From an uncultured Lachnospiraceae bacterium (GTDB lineage: Bacteria > Bacillota > Clostridia > Lachnospirales > Lachnospiraceae), in assembly GCA_944376125.1 (NCBI GenBank), contig CALWBQ010000047.1:1-64000 (forward strand): 64,000 nt of DNA, written 5' to 3'. The notes under the pieces were generated by a model. That model was not told the origin of the DNA. It saw only the letters and a list, made by a program, of their open reading frames with translations, and did not search any database. Of this stretch, positions 52,791 to 62,508 are shown one piece after another (the first letter of the stretch is position 1; the number at the start of each line of letters is the position of its first letter). Made by a program: the position numbers and the translations under genes.

Positions 52791-53768
52791 TCACACCCTC
52801 TGTCTGGTCAGCAGAAGATACAGGAAGTACACTCCGCCTCCCACTGTGATAAATACGCTGACGGGGATAGAGTATGTATACACATGCTCCACAATCACCT
52901 GGCCGCCTACCAGGACGATCACCCCAAACAATACGGAACCCAGGATCAGCCAACCATGCCTGTAGGTCTTTAAAAGCTGCCTGGACAGGTTTGCAATAAT
53001 CAGCCCCAAAAAGGAGATGGGGCCGACCATGGCGGTAGCCACTGCAATGCAGAGCGTCACACCCAGAAGCAGGCGGCGGATGCAGTTGTCATAATCCACC
53101 CCCAGGTTGATGGCCTGATCTTTCCCCAAAGTCAGGACATTTAAAAGTGCCAGATCCTTTCTCAGCACCACAATGACGGCGGCCAGGACGATCAGGGAAA
53201 AGACAATGATCTCCGAGTTGATATTGCTGAAGCTGGCCACAAGGGTGCTCAGCAGGTTGTCATACTCATTGGGATCCATCACCCTCACCAGGGTGGACTG
53301 GATGCTGGAGAAAAAGGAGGTGAGCACCGTCCCGATCAGCAGCACGTAGAGCACATTGTGGTTGGTTTTTTTGAAAAAATAGCTGTAGATCAGGGTGGCC
53401 GCCACCGCCATAATCACCAGATCCACCGCAAAAGAGGCGTTGGCATTGACCGCCAGCAGACTCCCGGAGCCTGCGAAAAACACAACCGCCGTGTGGATCA
53501 GGGTGTACAGGGAGTTCATCCCCAGCAGACAGGGAGTCACGATGGTATTGTTGATCACAGACTGAAAAACCAGGGAAGCTCCCCCGATGGCAAAGGCGGT
53601 GATCACCATGGCAGCCAGCTTTGGCGCCCGGATATGCATGGCGTACAGAAACAGCTTCTCATTGCTGAACTTGACACCCACCAGCATATAGGCAGCGGCT
53701 GCCAGAACTGCCAGCAGAACCAGAACCGCCAGCCTCCGCAAGTTCCGCCCATGGGCCCGGTTGTTCAT
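52791..53768 (-). CDS. FecCD-family siderophore permease 2 (YclO type)
   Basis: A 325-aa membrane protein with about eight to nine helices, FecCD family (MVITAFAIGGASLVFQSVINNTIVTPCLLGMNSLYTLIHTAVVFF, GPISFLGLIIANLSRQLLKTYRHGWLI). It pairs with the upstream permease and overlaps it by 4 bases. GGAGGTGAGAGCTC precedes the ATG. Confidence 0.93.
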   Translation of the reverse strand: MNNRAHGRNLRRLAVLVLLAVLAAAAYMLVGVKFSNEKLFLYAMHIRAPKLAAMVITAFAIGGASLVFQSVINNTIVTPCLLGMNSLYTLIHTAVVFFAGSGSLLAVNANASFAVDLVIMAVAATLIYSYFFKKTNHNVLYVLLIGTVLTSFFSSIQSTLVRVMDPNEYDNLLSTLVASFSNINSEIIVFSLIVLAAVIVVLRKDLALLNVLTLGKDQAINLGVDYDNCIRRLLLGVTLCIAVATAMVGPISFLGLIIANLSRQLLKTYRHGWLILGSVLFGVIVLVGGQVIVEHVYTYSIPVSVFITVGGGVYFLYLLLTRQRV

Positions 53769-54823
53769 GAGCTCTCACCTCCTCCCTGGGAAACTGCCGC
53801 CCTGGAGGCCGCAGCCCCGCATCCGGAATCGGAAGCCGCCTGAAGTCTGACCGACCGCCTCCCGTGCTTCAGCCGGTACAGCAGCAGTCCGATAAATATC
53901 ATGCTCCCCAGGATTCCCACCACCAGCTCGATGGGCAGCTCGTAGGGGTGGATCACCACTCTTCCGATCATATCGCAGACCAGGACAAATATGGCCCCGA
54001 ACAGAGCCGTATCCGCCAGTGTTCCCCGGATCTTGTCCCCCTTAAACATGGCCACAATATTGGGGACAATCAGGCCAATATAGGAAATCGCTCCCACAAC
54101 AACCACCACAGAGGCGGTGATCATGGCGGCGATGGTCAGGCCGGCAAAGAGAACCAGATTGTAATGGACGCCCAGATTTTTAGAAAAATCCTTCCCCATT
54201 CCCACGATATTGAAATGGTTGGCAAAGACAAATGCCAGGATCACCATGGGCACCACCAGATAGACGATCTCGTACCTTCCCCTCATCACCAGCGAGAAAT
54301 GTCCCACCAGCCAGGAAGACAGAGCCTGAGTCATCTCATATTGATAGGCCAGGTAATTGGTGATTCCTCCCACCACATTGCCGAACATGATCCCCACCAG
54401 AGGTACCATGACGGCATCCTTAAAGCGGATCCGCTGGATGAACCAGACAAAGATCCAGGTGCCGAGAATCGCCGTGACAAATGCGAACACGGCTCTGCTC
54501 CACAGGGTAGACTGGGGCATAAAGATCAGCGCCAGAAGGATCCCCAACTGAGCCGACGAGATCGTTGCCCCGGTGGTCGGAGACACAAATTTATTCATAC
54601 ACAGCTGCTGCATAATCAGGCCCGCAGTACTCATTCCCACGCCGGTGCACAGGATTGCCAGAAGCCTGGGAAGTCTGGACACCAGAAAAATCTTCCACTG
54701 CTCTGCATTCCCCGCGGCCAGGGCCGACAGCTTTACGTCGATCACGCCGACAAAAAGGGAAGCGAAAGATAAAGCAAGCAGAATTGCTGCCAGAATCCAT
54801 GTCAGTTTTCTTCCTTTGATAAT
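53765..54823 (-). CDS. FecCD-family siderophore permease 1 (YclN type), probable non-AUG start
   Basis: A FecCD permease of about 352 residues. No ATG exists in frame near the expected start. The first usual start, GTG at 54745, would remove the first membrane helix and has no ribosome site. The frame is open to 54823, where ATT (then ATC at 54820) follows GGGAGG by 5-8 bases; the added 26 residues (IIKGRKLTWILAAILLALSF...) form exactly the missing first helix. I therefore place the start at AUU or AUC. Core marks: LPRLLAILCTGVGMSTAGLIMQQLCMNKFVSPTTGATISSAQLG, GAISYIGLIVPNIVAMFKGD. First gene of the operon, behind the LysR operator. Confidence 0.8.
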   Translation of the reverse strand: MIKGRKLTWILAAILLALSFASLFVGVIDVKLSALAAGNAEQWKIFLVSRLPRLLAILCTGVGMSTAGLIMQQLCMNKFVSPTTGATISSAQLGILLALIFMPQSTLWSRAVFAFVTAILGTWIFVWFIQRIRFKDAVMVPLVGIMFGNVVGGITNYLAYQYEMTQALSSWLVGHFSLVMRGRYEIVYLVVPMVILAFVFANHFNIVGMGKDFSKNLGVHYNLVLFAGLTIAAMITASVVVVVGAISYIGLIVPNIVAMFKGDKIRGTLADTALFGAIFVLVCDMIGRVVIHPYELPIELVVGILGSMIFIGLLLYRLKHGRRSVRLQAASDSGCGAAASRAAVSQGGGESS

Positions 54824-54918
54824 GATTTCCTCCCTTCTGTCACATTTTTATTTCACCGGGAGGCGAACAGCCCGCGTCATACGGTGTTCCCGTCCTGCCC
54901 GGCATAAAGACAGAAGAA

Positions 54919-54947
54919 ATTATATCACAGTTAGTCTTTTCTAACTA
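54919..54947 (-). promoter_or_regulatory. Promoter and LysR-type operator of the siderophore operon
   Basis: Perfect TATAAT (54919-54924) with a poor -35 region. The palindrome AGTTA-N8-TAACT (54929-54946) covers the -35 position, and it reappears in the regulator's promoter at 55956-55973. A poor -35 with an operator there fits an activator. Confidence 0.7.
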
Positions 54948-55017
54948 ATATGGATTCGGCATAGCTCCGCTTGCCTGTTTTGTTATAGCTCCGTCTCGAA
55001 AAAATAGGTTTCTGTGT

Positions 55018-55938
55018 CTATGTCTCCGCCCTGCAGCCCAGCCGCTCCTTTAACAAACATACAAATTCTTCCGCCGGTCTGCTGAGCGTCTGTCCGGCAG
55101 CCGCGGCATATCCCACCGTCAGCACCGGCTCGCAGCCGATGATGGGGAGGATCCGGATGTCATGGATCCAGACCCTCTCCTCCGGCAGCCCGATCCCCAG
55201 GCCACAGAGGTCTGTATGCATCAGGGTGTTGACATAGACGAAATCGCTGTTGCTGCAGATCATATTATGAAGGTTCTCACTGTTGAGGACGCCCATGCTC
55301 ACCGCCTCCAGGTGGTGCTCCATGGAAAAATAGTCTCTGGCTCCCCGGATAAATTTCAGGCTGGAGAGCTCCTCAAATTTTACGCTGTCCCTGGTATAAA
55401 GAGGATGGTTCGGGCCCACAAACAGACACAGTTCCCGGTCTCCCAGGTGATGAAATTCCTGGCGCTTGTGGCCCAGAATATGGCAGAATGCGGCCTCATG
55501 CTTTTTCGCCAGGACCACCACCCCGATTTCAGAGATCCCCTTTTTCACATAGTCTGTTACTTCCTCCACTGTCCCCTGAAGGTGTTCGATCACATATTTT
55601 CCCCGGGTCTCCTGGTAAAATTCCAGCAGCAGACCGGCCAGAAAATTGCTGGAATAGGTGGCTATCGACAGCTTTTTCCCCGGATTGGCAGGGGCCATAC
55701 TGCGGATGAGACCCGCATTCTTCAGAATATTTCCGGCGTATTCCCGGATCGTCTCCCCAAAAGGCGTCAGGCGGATTCCTTTGCTCCCCCGCTCGAACAG
55801 CTCTCTCCCCAGCTCTCTCTCCAGGCTGGAGATCACCTTGCTCACATTTGGCTGCGTTGTATAGAGACATGCGGCGGCTTTGTTGAAACTCCCCTGCTCG
55901 CAGCATGCCACAAAATATTCCAGTTGTCTGATATCCAT
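55018..55938 (-). CDS. LysR-family transcriptional regulator
   Basis: A 306-aa regulator. N-terminal winged helix-turn-helix (MDIRQLEYFVACCEQGSFNKAAACLYTTQPNVSKVISSLERELGRELFERGSKGIRLTPFG) and a C-terminal ligand-binding domain of periplasmic fold. Located just upstream of the siderophore operon on the same strand, it shares a palindrome with that operon's promoter. Iron transport is more often controlled by Fur, so a LysR here is notable. The ligand is unknown. Confidence 0.92.
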   Translation of the reverse strand: MDIRQLEYFVACCEQGSFNKAAACLYTTQPNVSKVISSLERELGRELFERGSKGIRLTPFGETIREYAGNILKNAGLIRSMAPANPGKKLSIATYSSNFLAGLLLEFYQETRGKYVIEHLQGTVEEVTDYVKKGISEIGVVVLAKKHEAAFCHILGHKRQEFHHLGDRELCLFVGPNHPLYTRDSVKFEELSSLKFIRGARDYFSMEHHLEAVSMGVLNSENLHNMICSNSDFVYVNTLMHTDLCGLGIGLPEERVWIHDIRILPIIGCEPVLTVGYAAAAGQTLSRPAEEFVCLLKERLGCRAET

Positions 55939-55955
55939 CGTGTTCTCCCCTCTTG

Positions 55956-56000
55956 AGTTAGTTTCGTATAACTATAAAAGAAAATTCCTGAGAATGTCAA
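55956..56000 (-). promoter_or_regulatory. Promoter of the LysR gene with autoregulatory palindrome
   Basis: TTGACA (55995-56000), 18-bp spacer, TATAGT (55971-55976). AGTTA-N8-TAACT at 55956-55973 overlaps the -10 box, so binding there would repress. Confidence 0.7.
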
Positions 56001-56132
56001 GCGGTTTTTCAGGTATTCCCTTTCTATGATAGCTCTTTGCCAGCCCTATTATGAAATGGATATTCGGCAGCTCATTCCGGCGGGATAGTTTGTCGTGCTG
56101 TGAGGCAGGGGACTTGATGGAAAAATGGAATA

Positions 56133-56181
56133 AAAAACGATCGCGGCCATCCACAGTGCTGAATGGCCGCGATCATTTTTT
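56133..56181 (-). terminator. Terminator of the secG-rnr-smpB unit
   Basis: A 12-bp perfect stem (GATCGCGGCCAT / ATGGCCGCGATC, 12-nt loop) followed by GTTTTTTATT on the minus strand. The remaining stretch from 56001 to 56132 shows nothing recognisable. Confidence 0.85.
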
Positions 56182-56245
56182 ATTCATCTTCAATTACAAC
56201 TCTGATACGGTAGTATTTCTTTGAATTGTTCGGGACAAGGCAGTG

Positions 56246-56713
56246 TCAATACAGATTCTTCACTTTAAACTCTCTCTCCAGCTCGCGGCGTTGGTCCTTC
56301 TTGGCAATGTCGGCCCTCTTATCGTACAGCTTTTTGCCCCGCGCCAGGCCGATCTCCACCTTCACCAGGCTCCCCTTAAAGTAGACCTGAAGAGGGACAA
56401 GCGTCAGCCCCTTCTCCGCGATCTTTCCAGCCAGCTTGTGGATCTCCGCCTTGTGCATCAGGAGTTTCCTCGGCCTTAACGGATCTTTGTTGAAAATATT
56501 TCCTTTTTCGTAAGGGTTTACGTGCATACCGTAAATATAGACCTCTCCGTTCTGGATCCGGACAAAAGCCTCCTTGATGCTGCATTTCCCCATGCGGATA
56601 GATTTGACCTCAGTTCCATACAGCTCAATCCCTGTCTCATACTTTTCTTCAATAAAATAGTCGTGGTACGCCTTTTTATTATTGGCGATCAGCTTAAATG
56701 CGTCTCTTCCCAT
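56246..56713 (-). CDS. smpB: SsrA-binding protein SmpB
   Basis: A 155-aa OB-fold protein needed for tmRNA rescue of stalled ribosomes. Family marks are [33 protein letters not shown] and the [34 protein letters not shown] tail. The ATG at 56713 has AGGAGG nine bases upstream; one at 56719 is too close to it. The tmRNA gene (ssrA), often next to smpB, is not visible in the flanking sequence. Confidence 0.95.
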   Translation of the reverse strand: MGRDAFKLIANNKKAYHDYFIEEKYETGIELYGTEVKSIRMGKCSIKEAFVRIQNGEVYIYGMHVNPYEKGNIFNKDPLRPRKLLMHKAEIHKLAGKIAEKGLTLVPLQVYFKGSLVKVEIGLARGKKLYDKRADIAKKDQRRELEREFKVKNLY

Positions 56714-56729
56714 GTGCATCTTCCTCCTG

Positions 56730-58862
56730 TTATTCCTCCGCCTTGACGGGAATAAAGTCGATGGTCTTCAGCATCCTGTCCGTGTTCATCACCCGAACCC
56801 GAATCCTCTGGCCCAGCTTATAGGTCTTCCTCGTCATCTCGCCTGTAAGCTCATAGTGTTCTTCATCGAATATATAATAATCGTCATCCAGCGCGTTCAT
56901 CCGGATCATCCCCTCCACCGTGTTGGGAAGCTCTACGTAAAGCCCCCAATTGGTAACGCCAGAGATCACGCCGTCAAACTCTTCCCCGATATACCGGGAC
57001 ATATATTCACATTTTTTTAATTTTTCTGTCTCCCTCTCTGCCTCGTCAGCCCGCCTCTCCAGGGCGGATGTCTTTACAGCCACCTCCGGCAGGATTTCCT
57101 CATAGTGAGCGATTCTCCGCTCCCCAAGGCCGGATTTCAGGCTTTCTTTGATGATCCTATGGATCTGAAGATCCGGATAGCGCCGGATCGGGGACGTAAA
57201 ATGGGTGTAATAGCTGGCCGCCAGACCAAAATGCCCTGTGCATTGGACACTGTATCTGGCCTGCTTTAGGGATCGAAGGGTCAGCCTGCTGATCAGGGCC
57301 TCCTGCGGCGTATTCTCCACCTTCTCCAGGAGCTTCTGGATCTCTTTGGGATGGATCTCCCCGTGGGACGTTCGGATGAACAGCCCAAAATTGTGGATGA
57401 ATGTAGCCAGCTGCTTCATCTTTTCCGGATCGGGATTTTCATGGGTCCGGTACAGGAAGGGAAGCTGCCTCCAGTAGAAGTCCTCCGCTACGGTCTCGTT
57501 GGCCGCCAGCATAAAGTCCTCGATCAGCTTTGTGGCCGCATTCCTCTCATAGGGCCTGATCTCCAGAGGCTTGCCCTTCCCGTCCAGGATGATCTTGCTC
57601 TCCGGAAAGTCAAAGTCAATGGCTCCCCGCTTTGCCCTTCTCTCCCTCAGGATTTCTGACAGCTCTCTCATCAGCTGGAACATGGGCACGAAGTCCCGAT
57701 ATTTCTCCATGAGAACTTCATCCTGATAAGTGATGATTCCGTTAACTGCAGTGTAAGTCATCCTGCGATCTACCCGGATAACCGTCTCCGCGATCTGGTG
57801 ATCCAGGATCTCCCCCTTCTCGCTAATCTCCATCAGGCAGCTCAGGGCAAGCCGGTCGCAGCCCTCATTGAGGGAACAGATGCCGTTGCTGAGCCGGTGG
57901 GGAAGCATAGGGATCACCCGGTCCACCAGGTAAACGCTGGTCCCCCGTCTCAGAGCCTCCCGGTCCAGGGCGCTTCCCTCTTTGACGTAGTGGCTCACAT
58001 CCGCAATGTGGACCCCCAGATGGTACCGGTCCCCCTCTTTGGTCAGGGTCACGGCATCGTCCAGATCCTTGGCGTCCTCCCCGTCAATGGTCACGGTCTG
58101 GAGTCCTCTCAGGTCCAGCCTTCCCGCCGTCTGGGACTCCTCCACCTCCTCCGGGGCTGCCCCGGCTTCCCTCATCACCTCTTCCGGAAATACCTCAGGG
58201 AGGCCGTAGGCACGGACGATGGACAGAATGTCCGTCCCCGGGTCGCCTGCATGGCCCAGGATCTCTGTGATCTTCCCCTCCGGATTCTTCCCTGGGCCTC
58301 CAAAATCCTCTATCTCCGCCACTACCTTATGGCCTGTGACGGCGCCCATGTCCTTTTCTTTGGAGATAAAAATATCTCTGGAAATCTTAGGATTGTCCGG
58401 AATCACAAACCCAAAATTTTTATTTTTCTGGAAATACCCAATAACCTCCCGGTTGGCATGCTCCAGGATCCGAAGGACAGCTCCCTCCGCTCTCTTAGTG
58501 CCTGACTCCCTCTCGATCACGATCTGCACCCGGTCGCCATTCAATGCTCCCCGGGTCTTTTCCTCCGGAATAAAGACATCCTGGTCCATCCCCTCCACTG
58601 TGACAAATCCAAATCCTCTGGGATGGCCTGAAAAAATTCCATTGACAGAAAAGCTCTCCGGCTTTCCGTATTTTCCTTTTTTTGAGATTCCGGCAGCCCC
58701 TTCCGCCACCAGAATATCCAGAACCTCCTGCAGTTCCTCCCTCTGCCCTTTGGGGATATTCAGTAAAGCGGCAATCTCCTTCGCTTTCATCGGAACGTAT
58801 GCGGGGTCGCGGAACAATGCAGTCAGCATTGCCTTCCGTTCTGCTAATTTTTTCTCTTCCAT
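56730..58862 (-). CDS. rnr: Ribonuclease R
   Basis: A 710-aa 3'-to-5' exoribonuclease that degrades structured RNA. N-terminal winged helix (residues 1-65), two cold-shock domains to about 240, the RNB catalytic domain with the metal motif [14 protein letters not shown] near 258, and a C-terminal S1 domain from about 625 ([27 protein letters not shown]). Between secG and smpB, a standard Firmicutes order. Confidence 0.96.
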   Translation of the reverse strand: MEEKKLAERKAMLTALFRDPAYVPMKAKEIAALLNIPKGQREELQEVLDILVAEGAAGISKKGKYGKPESFSVNGIFSGHPRGFGFVTVEGMDQDVFIPEEKTRGALNGDRVQIVIERESGTKRAEGAVLRILEHANREVIGYFQKNKNFGFVIPDNPKISRDIFISKEKDMGAVTGHKVVAEIEDFGGPGKNPEGKITEILGHAGDPGTDILSIVRAYGLPEVFPEEVMREAGAAPEEVEESQTAGRLDLRGLQTVTIDGEDAKDLDDAVTLTKEGDRYHLGVHIADVSHYVKEGSALDREALRRGTSVYLVDRVIPMLPHRLSNGICSLNEGCDRLALSCLMEISEKGEILDHQIAETVIRVDRRMTYTAVNGIITYQDEVLMEKYRDFVPMFQLMRELSEILRERRAKRGAIDFDFPESKIILDGKGKPLEIRPYERNAATKLIEDFMLAANETVAEDFYWRQLPFLYRTHENPDPEKMKQLATFIHNFGLFIRTSHGEIHPKEIQKLLEKVENTPQEALISRLTLRSLKQARYSVQCTGHFGLAASYYTHFTSPIRRYPDLQIHRIIKESLKSGLGERRIAHYEEILPEVAVKTSALERRADEAERETEKLKKCEYMSRYIGEEFDGVISGVTNWGLYVELPNTVEGMIRMNALDDDYYIFDEEHYELTGEMTRKTYKLGQRIRVRVMNTDRMLKTIDFIPVKAEE

Positions 58863-58950
58863 ACAACCTCTTTCTGTCTATGATGGTGAACCGGGTTTTC
58901 TCCGGTTGTCAGGCGGCGCATGAATTTCACAGGAAGCGCTTCCTAATGAA

Positions 58951-58979
58951 ACAAAAACACCCTTGTTTCCAAGAGTGTT
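58951..58979 (-). terminator. Hairpin terminator between secG and rnr
   Basis: AACACTCTTG / CAAGGGTGTT stem (one GU-type mismatch, GAAA loop) followed by TTTTTG on the minus strand. It may only partly end transcription. Confidence 0.65.
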
Positions 58980-58998
58980 TGTTCTGCATCTTTATCAA

Positions 58999-59235
58999 TT
59001 AGTACAGGATATTTATCACCAACGCCAGGATCAAAAACACAATGCATCCCCACTTGGTAAATTTCTCCAGGGTTCCCTCCATAGAACGCCCTTTATTTCT
59101 TCCCCAGTATGTCTCGGCTGCTCCTGAGATCGCACCCAGACCTGCGGATTTTCCCTCCTGCATCAAAATGATGGCAGAAATTGCAATGCCCAACACTACT
59201 AAAATAACTGATAAAATCGTCTCTACGACTGCCAT
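58999..59235 (-). CDS. secG: Preprotein translocase subunit SecG
   Basis: A 78-aa protein with two membrane helices (residues 4-24 and 57-76) and the family segment IILMQEGKSAGLGAISGAAETYWGRNKGRSMEGTLEKFT. It binds SecYE. The ATG at 59235 follows GTAGGAGGTGG; the frame continues upstream without a ribosome site. First gene of the secG-rnr-smpB unit. Confidence 0.95.
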   Translation of the reverse strand: MAVVETILSVILVVLGIAISAIILMQEGKSAGLGAISGAAETYWGRNKGRSMEGTLEKFTKWGCIVFLILALVINILY

Positions 59236-59342
59236 ATTTCCACCTCCTACGGTCAAACACACATATAATACCATACATTTCGAAAAAAGACAACCTTTTT
59301 CCTGTGCTGCTGCCTGTTCACCGTCAGACCGTACAGCTGCTA

Positions 59343-60041
59343 TCATTCAAAAGGAATCTGCGGCTTAATAGCCACCGCCCGCACCGGCGCGCCATCGGCC
59401 TCCGCAGTCTTGAGTGGAAATGCGGTGAGGAAAAACAGGCCGTTCCCCAGCAGCTCCAGGTTTTTCAGGTTCTCCAGGATGACAAAGCCCTTTTTCTCCT
59501 CTCCCAGCAAAAGACATTTGTGCCTGGGCAGAGCCGCATCGTCCACTGGGTCTGCGCTGGCCGTGTCCAGGCCCATTCCCTTTTTGCCAGAATCTCTCAG
59601 ATACCGGCACACTTCCATGCAGGGCACCGGGTAGCGCCCAAAATAGGCTTCCGTCCCCCAGTATTTTTCCCATCCTGTCAGGAATAATACGAAATCAGCC
59701 TGATCCGCCTTCTCTCTCACCCGCTCGATGCAGCTCATGGGGATCTCCGCCTGTAGATCTCCCGGCTCCCCCAGGACAGCATCCCGGCAGTCGATCACCA
59801 GCGCTGTCCCGGCAAAATGAGACAGATCCATTTCCTCCAGCTTCAGCCCTTCCGGGCTGACGTGGTAAGGGCTGTCTGCGTGAGTCCCAGCGTGGGATCC
59901 CATCTCAATCCAGGTTTCCCGATACCCTTCTCTTTCCCAGTCCGTCTCTGGAGTCACTCTTGGTGCTCTGTCTCCGGGAAAGACGGGCATGTCCGTCCGA
60001 ATCGTGTGAGTCAGGTCAATGAAGCGCCAGTTCCTTTCCAT
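59343..60041 (-). CDS. Cyclase-family metal hydrolase (kynurenine formamidase-like)
   Basis: A 232-aa protein of the cyclase family. The metal-binding motif GSHAGTHADSPYH is near residues 47-60, with early segment IDLTHTIRTDMPVFPGD. Members include kynurenine formamidases, isatin hydrolases and uncharacterised enzymes; the substrate here is open. It overlaps the MATE gene by 26 bases, so the two may act together, for example on a compound that is modified and exported. GGAGGGGAAAC precedes the ATG. Confidence 0.85.
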   Translation of the reverse strand: MERNWRFIDLTHTIRTDMPVFPGDRAPRVTPETDWEREGYRETWIEMGSHAGTHADSPYHVSPEGLKLEEMDLSHFAGTALVIDCRDAVLGEPGDLQAEIPMSCIERVREKADQADFVLFLTGWEKYWGTEAYFGRYPVPCMEVCRYLRDSGKKGMGLDTASADPVDDAALPRHKCLLLGEEKKGFVILENLKNLELLGNGLFFLTAFPLKTAEADGAPVRAVAIKPQIPFE

Positions 60042-61404
60042 GTTTCCCCTCCATTTTTTTCAGCGTCACCATATATCCGGTAAAGAAAATCAGTCCCTTT
60101 GCGATGCTGGTGACCGTAAAAGCCCACCAGATCCCGTCGATTCCCAAGGCAGTAGCCGACAGAGCCACCGCCACTGGAAGCCTGGCAGATGTGAAGATAA
60201 TGCTCAGGATGGAAGACGGGAGCGTCTTCCCCAATCCTGAGAATGCCCCTACCGTAGTGATCTCAATGCACATAAACAGTTGGGAATACCCCAGGATCTT
60301 CAGGTAATCGATCCCCATGGGGATAATCTCCGGCTCATGGATAAACAATCCGAAGATGGGGCCGGGAAGGGCGATCAGAAGCCCGCTGCAGAACAGCCCC
60401 CAGACGATCATAGTCTTTACCGCCGTCAGATACCCCTGTCTCACCCTGCTGTACCGCCGGGCTCCGTAATTCTGCCCGATGAAGGAGTTGACTGCAGCGC
60501 CGAATCCCTCCGCCGTCATCCAGGAGATAGACTCAATCTGACTCCCCACTCTCTGTACAGCTACACCAGTGTCTCCCCACCCGGCTACCAGCCTGGTCAT
60601 GGACATAGAAATCAGACAGTAGATCAATTCCTGAACCGCGGATGGAAGACCGATCCTGGCCATACTTTTAAAATAGCGGAGCGGTGTCGCAGAAAGCAGT
60701 CTGACTTTGTCAAAAATCACGCTGTCCCTCCGCACAGACAGGATAAATACTAATGTTACGATAAACTGCGCTGTCACGGTGGCTACTGCCGCCCCTGCTA
60801 CCCCCATTTCCGGAAAAGGCCCGATCCCGAAAATCATCAGCGGATCCAGGATAATGTTGGCGATCAGCCCCACCACGTTGGCCAGAAAAGAAGTTCTGCT
60901 GTCCCCCGTCGCCGTCAGAATACCTGTCAGAATCACATTCATATACATAAAGATAATGCAGCCGCAGGTGATTCTCATATATTGAACCGCGTCCTCTATG
61001 ATCTGAGGACTGGTCAGCCCAAAAAAGCCGATCAGGGGCCTCGCAAGGCTAACGGTAATCAGAGCGTAGCATACCGCCAGGAAAATTCCCAGCTGGATGG
61101 CCCCGGCTGCATACCGGGCGGCCTCATCCTGCCGCCCCTCCCCCAGAGAGTGAGCTACCTTTACCTGGCCTCCCATTCTGGCAAGCATAACTACGCCCTG
61201 GGACAGCCATGTGTACATCCCTGCAGTTCCCACTGAAGCCACCGCCCCGGAGCCCACCAGGCCGATCCAGGCCATATCTGTCAGATTGTAGGCCATTTGA
61301 ACCAGGGCTGTCGCCATAATCGGCACTGCCAGGCCAGTCAGTGAGGTAAAAATCGGTCCATTGAGCAGATCGATATTCCTTGTTTTCTGTTTTGACTTTT
61401 CCAT
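60016..61404 (-). CDS. MATE-family efflux transporter
   Basis: A 462-aa protein with 12 predicted membrane helices in two halves. It begins RNIDLLNGPIFTSLTGLAVPIMATALVQMAYNLTDMAWIGLVGSGAVASVGT, typical of MATE (NorM/DinF-like) exporters that expel cationic drugs using Na+ or H+. The ATG at 61404 follows GAGGAAATGAGA. No adjacent regulator. The downstream cyclase overlaps its end. Confidence 0.94.
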   Translation of the reverse strand: MEKSKQKTRNIDLLNGPIFTSLTGLAVPIMATALVQMAYNLTDMAWIGLVGSGAVASVGTAGMYTWLSQGVVMLARMGGQVKVAHSLGEGRQDEAARYAAGAIQLGIFLAVCYALITVSLARPLIGFFGLTSPQIIEDAVQYMRITCGCIIFMYMNVILTGILTATGDSRTSFLANVVGLIANIILDPLMIFGIGPFPEMGVAGAAVATVTAQFIVTLVFILSVRRDSVIFDKVRLLSATPLRYFKSMARIGLPSAVQELIYCLISMSMTRLVAGWGDTGVAVQRVGSQIESISWMTAEGFGAAVNSFIGQNYGARRYSRVRQGYLTAVKTMIVWGLFCSGLLIALPGPIFGLFIHEPEIIPMGIDYLKILGYSQLFMCIEITTVGAFSGLGKTLPSSILSIIFTSARLPVAVALSATALGIDGIWWAFTVTSIAKGLIFFTGYMVTLKKMEGKHGKELALH

Positions 61405-61438
61405 TCTCATTTCCTCATACCGTAATTTTATCCGGTCA

Positions 61439-61464
61439 GCCGGCCGCAAAAATCAGCGGCCGGT
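61439..61464. repeat. GC-rich hairpin in the MATE/GNAT divergent gap
   Basis: CCGGCCGC / GCGGCCGG, 8-bp perfect stem with an AAAAATCA loop, about 35 bases upstream of the MATE start. Likely a leader hairpin or a left-over terminator. Confidence 0.45.
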
Positions 61465-61596
61465 TTCCCTATGGAAGAATACCATCCCAAGCCGGATCCC
61501 GTCAATATCTTTATATCAGTTCTCCGCCAAAGCTATTGCTTTTTCCAGCAAATTATGGTAGCGTCAGTGTACAAACCAAGAAGGAGGGGAAGTTTT

Positions 61597-62466
61597 ATGG
61601 AATACACATTTACAAAACAGGTCAGAGACAATGCTTCCCTGAGGCAGAGCTTTATGGATCTGGCCGCGCAGACCTTCGGCCTTTCTTTTGAGAACTGGTA
61701 TCAGGCTGGCTGCTGGTCTGACTCTTACCTTCCCTACAGCTTTGTCTGTCAGGGCAGAATCGTGGCAAACGCTTCCGTCAGCCTGATGGACTTTTCCTGG
61801 CGCGGCAAACAGCGGCTCTACATCCAAATCGGTACGGTAATGACGGATCCGGCCTTCCGCGGCCATGGTCTCTCCAGGCGCCTTTTGGAAAACATCCTGG
61901 AGGATTGGAAGGATCAGTGCAGCGCTGTCTACCTTTTTGCCAACAATACAGTTCTGGACTTTTATCCCAGATTCGGCTTCGTCCCCCAGAGAGAATACGA
62001 ATATTCTCTTCCTCTCAGCCCGGTGCCGGGGGACTTTCATCCTCTCTCCGTGGATCAGGAGATGGATCTGCAGATATTAAGACGCTGTTATCAAAAGTCC
62101 AACCCCTACTCTGCTTTCACCATGGAAGAAAACCTGGGGCTGCTGATGTTCTACTGTATGGATTTCACGAAGCACATGGTCTCCTACTCCCCCAGCCTGG
62201 ATCTGATCTGCATCGGGGAGCAGGAGGGAGATACCTTTTACTGCTATGAGCTTCTGGGAAGCCCCCGCCGTCCCCTGGCGGAGACTCTTCGGCTGGCAGC
62301 GCCCGCCCAGGCCAGGCGCGCAGTTCTGGGATTCACCCCAAGAGAGGCTGCCGGCGGCTCCTTCTCCCCGGTGTCCCAGGAGGATCTGACGCTCTTCTTC
62401 CTAAAAGGCAGTGAAAACCTTTTTGCAGGAGAAAAACTGATTTTCCCGGCGCTCTCCCACGCGTAG
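61597..62466 (+). CDS. GNAT-family acetyltransferase
   Basis: A 289-aa protein whose first 150 residues form a GNAT domain: RGHGLSRRLLENILEDWKDQC is the acetyl-CoA-binding motif A and DFYPRFGFVPQREYEY is motif B. The C-terminal 130 residues contain a second GNAT-like or sterol-carrier-like region that I cannot place. The ATG at 61597 follows AAGGAGGGG. It is paired with another GNAT gene 42 bases downstream. Acceptor unknown. Confidence 0.85.
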   Translation: MEYTFTKQVRDNASLRQSFMDLAAQTFGLSFENWYQAGCWSDSYLPYSFVCQGRIVANASVSLMDFSWRGKQRLYIQIGTVMTDPAFRGHGLSRRLLENILEDWKDQCSAVYLFANNTVLDFYPRFGFVPQREYEYSLPLSPVPGDFHPLSVDQEMDLQILRRCYQKSNPYSAFTMEENLGLLMFYCMDFTKHMVSYSPSLDLICIGEQEGDTFYCYELLGSPRRPLAETLRLAAPAQARRAVLGFTPREAAGGSFSPVSQEDLTLFFLKGSENLFAGEKLIFPALSHA

Positions 62467-62508
62467 GGCGATGCCATCTATCATTTATCATCATTCAGGA
62501 GGTCTTTT

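Noticed and set aside
55939..56245. tmRNA gene near smpB
   Set aside because: No tRNA-like ends or tag-coding frame in the flanking sequence; only a terminator is seen.
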